The position numbers and the translations under genes were made by a program. From the NCBI GenBank assembly GCA_027618855.1, contig JAQCID010000063.1:1-6797 (forward strand): 6,797 nucleotides of DNA, given 5' to 3'. This DNA is from Bacteroidota bacterium. GTDB lineage: Bacteria; Bacteroidota; Bacteroidia; Flavobacteriales_D; Sanyastnellaceae. Below are positions 5,598 through 6,797 of this stretch, piece after piece. Below the pieces are notes generated by a model that saw only the letters and a list, made by a program, of their open reading frames with translations, was not told where the DNA came from and ran no database searches. The first letter of the stretch is position 1, and the number at the start of each line of letters is the position of its first letter.

Positions 5598-6407
5598 ATG
5601 AAAAATACGATAGAGTCAATTTGGGATGACAGGTCGCTTCTGGATACAAAAGAAGCCCGCGCTGCTGTTGCTGAAGTGATGGAGATGCTGGATACAGGCG
5701 TTTTGCGATGTGCTTCACCTGATGGTGATGGAGGTTGGGTTGTCAATGATTGGGTAAAGAAAGCTGTGATCTTGAATTTTCCAATCCAAAAGATGACGAC
5801 GATTGAGGTCGGCCCTTTTGAGTTTCACGACAAGATGCCTCTTAAAAAGGGCTATGCAAAGGCGGGGGTGAGAGTGGTTCCGCACGCAATTGCTCGTTAT
5901 GGTGCATTTATTGCCAGAGATGTGATTCTCATGCCGAGTTACATTAACCTCGGTGCGTATGTGGATTCAGGCACCATGATAGATACTTGGGCTACGGTCG
6001 GGTCTTGTGCCCAAATCGGTAAGGATGTTCATATCAGCGGTGGAGTAGGAATTGGAGGCGTACTCGAACCCTTGCAGGCTTCTCCGGTGATCATTGAAGA
6101 TGGGGCGTTTGTCGGTTCCAGATGCATTGTTGTTGAAGGCGTGAGGGTAGGGAAGGAAGCGGTCTTGGGAGCGGGTGTCGTTTTGACTTCGAGCACGTTG
6201 ATTCTGGATGTTACAGGGGACAAACCTGTGGAGCACAGAGGTTATATCCCGCCCAGATCTGTCGTGATTCCAGGGACACGGCCCAAAAAATTCCCAGCGG
6301 GAACGTATGATATCCCCTGTGCGTTAATCATCGGAAAACGAAGTGAAAGTACCGATAGAAAGACGTCTTTGAACCGTGCGCTGAGGGAACATGATGTGGC
6401 CGTTTAG
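5598..6407 (+). CDS. dapD: 2,3,4,5-tetrahydropyridine-2,6-dicarboxylate N-succinyltransferase
   Basis: Cytoplasmic enzyme of the succinylase branch of diaminopimelate/lysine synthesis: transfers succinyl from succinyl-CoA to tetrahydrodipicolinate, supplying lysine and, where used, the peptidoglycan cross-link. The 269 aa are full length for the family. Residues 1-90 form the helical N-terminal domain (IESIWDDRSLL, VVNDWVKKAVILNF). Residues about 92-205 form the left-handed beta-helix of hexapeptide repeats, with the near-invariant VRVVPHAIARYGAFIA, MIDTWATVGSCAQIGKDVHI and SGGVGIGGVLEPLQA. GSRCIVVEGVRVG carries the conserved active-site-region Glu (E180). The C-terminal part has IPGTRPKKFPAG followed by a helical end. 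The usual YVDEGTM reads YVDSGTM here, a mild variation. The start at ATG 5598 fits family alignments. Works as a trimer in known relatives. dnaN follows after 86 nt. Confidence 0.97.
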   Translation: MKNTIESIWDDRSLLDTKEARAAVAEVMEMLDTGVLRCASPDGDGGWVVNDWVKKAVILNFPIQKMTTIEVGPFEFHDKMPLKKGYAKAGVRVVPHAIARYGAFIARDVILMPSYINLGAYVDSGTMIDTWATVGSCAQIGKDVHISGGVGIGGVLEPLQASPVIIEDGAFVGSRCIVVEGVRVGKEAVLGAGVVLTSSTLILDVTGDKPVEHRGYIPPRSVVIPGTRPKKFPAGTYDIPCALIIGKRSESTDRKTSLNRALREHDVAV

Positions 6408-6467
6408 CGGAGAGATGACAACAGTGTGTTTCGTGTGGAAAAATTGAGCTCTTTTTTCGATGAAATA

Positions 6468-6474
6468 GAGGAGG
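6468..6474 (+). promoter_or_regulatory. Shine-Dalgarno-like GAGGAGG before dnaN
   Basis: GAGGAGG lies 19 nt before ATG 6494, too far for that start, but 4 nt before an in-frame TTG at 6479. That TTG would add five residues (MHIYT) before the canonical start. Strong Shine-Dalgarno sequences are rare in Bacteroidota, so this may be chance. Confidence 0.25.
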
Positions 6475-6493
6475 ATTCTTGCATATTTACACA

Positions 6494-6797
6494 ATGCATT
6501 TTATAGTATCTAGCACCCACCTACTTCGACACCTTCAAATCTTGAGTGGTGTCCTAAGTAACAGCAATACCTTGCCCATCTTAGATCACTTTTTATTTGA
6601 TCTAGCTCCCGGCGAGGCTGTCATTTCAGCAAGCGATCTCGAGACCACGATGACCGTGAAACTCGAAGTGAGAACAGAAGACAAAGGAACGATTGCGATT
6701 CCCGCAAAGATGTTGCTGGAAATCCTGAAAGCTTTCCCAGACATTCCTTTGACGTTTAAAATTGACATTGTCACCTTTGCCATCGAGTTGGTGAGTG
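6494..6797 (+). CDS. dnaN: DNA polymerase III subunit beta (sliding clamp), 5' part only
   Basis: The first 101 codons of the beta clamp, which encircles DNA and tethers the replicative polymerase. The gene runs off the window, so about a quarter of the usual 370 or so residues is present, covering most of the first of the three clamp domains. The start MHFIVSSTHLLRHLQILSG matches the family's 'MKFIVSSTxLLKxLQ' opening. It is followed by NTLPILDHFLFDL, VISASDLETTM, IAIPAKMLLEILKAFPD and PLTFKI, all standard domain I motifs. ATG 6494 is the best start on alignment. The 86-nt gap after dapD (6408-6493) holds only an AT-rich weak stem (GAAAAA 6438-6443 with TTTTTC 6453-6458) and the GAGGAGG noted separately; no clear promoter is seen. 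Confidence 0.95.
   Translation, partial: MHFIVSSTHLLRHLQILSGVLSNSNTLPILDHFLFDLAPGEAVISASDLETTMTVKLEVRTEDKGTIAIPAKMLLEILKAFPDIPLTFKIDIVTFAIELVS

Noticed and set aside
6438..6458. AT-only stem GAAAAA/TTTTTC as a dapD terminator
   Set aside because: The stem has a single G-C pair and would be too weak to stop transcription on its own.
6586..6783. 65-aa - strand open frame near the right end
   Set aside because: It is antisense to dnaN, whose domain I motifs are unmistakable.
1..6797. Mobile element, defence island or CRISPR content
   Set aside because: I saw no transposase, integrase, terminal repeats, regularly spaced repeats or known defence domains; the right half is ordinary housekeeping genes.

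Overview
The window looks like chromosomal DNA from a Bacteroidota bacterium, most likely Flavobacteriales or a close relative. Three things point there: a type IX secretion (type B) C-terminal sorting domain, a bacillithiol-synthesis BshC of the Bacteroidota/Firmicutes kind, and starts that mostly lack Shine-Dalgarno sequences. The assignment to order is inference. No tRNA, rRNA, CRISPR array, insertion sequence or phage gene is visible.

Region 1 (1-1924) is a tight three-gene cassette on the + strand. It holds an ECF-type sigma factor whose N-terminus is missing or out of frame at the window edge, a single-pass membrane protein placed and built like an anti-sigma factor, and an exported protein that looks like an outer-membrane beta-barrel. 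The first two genes are 6 nt apart. The second and third overlap by an ATGA if the better start is used. The likely theme is an envelope-linked transcription circuit.

Region 2 (1925-4698, + strand) holds a secreted T9SS cargo protein of 357 aa, then bshC (last step of bacillithiol synthesis) only 21 nt later with a non-ATG start. A 59-nt gap follows, containing a hairpin with two mutually exclusive foldings.

Region 3 (4699-5580) holds a compact HAD-fold protein on the + strand and ruvX on the - strand, with stop codons facing each other 6 nt apart.

Region 4 (5545-6797) starts with a 53-nt divergent promoter region between ruvX and dapD that contains a near-perfect inverted repeat. dapD (lysine/diaminopimelate synthesis) follows, then an 86-nt gap, then the first 101 codons of dnaN (sliding clamp), which runs off the window.

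Most genes from bshC onward are housekeeping. The less described part is the sigma / membrane regulator / barrel cassette and the secreted protein behind it. I see no clear new defence or mobile system.
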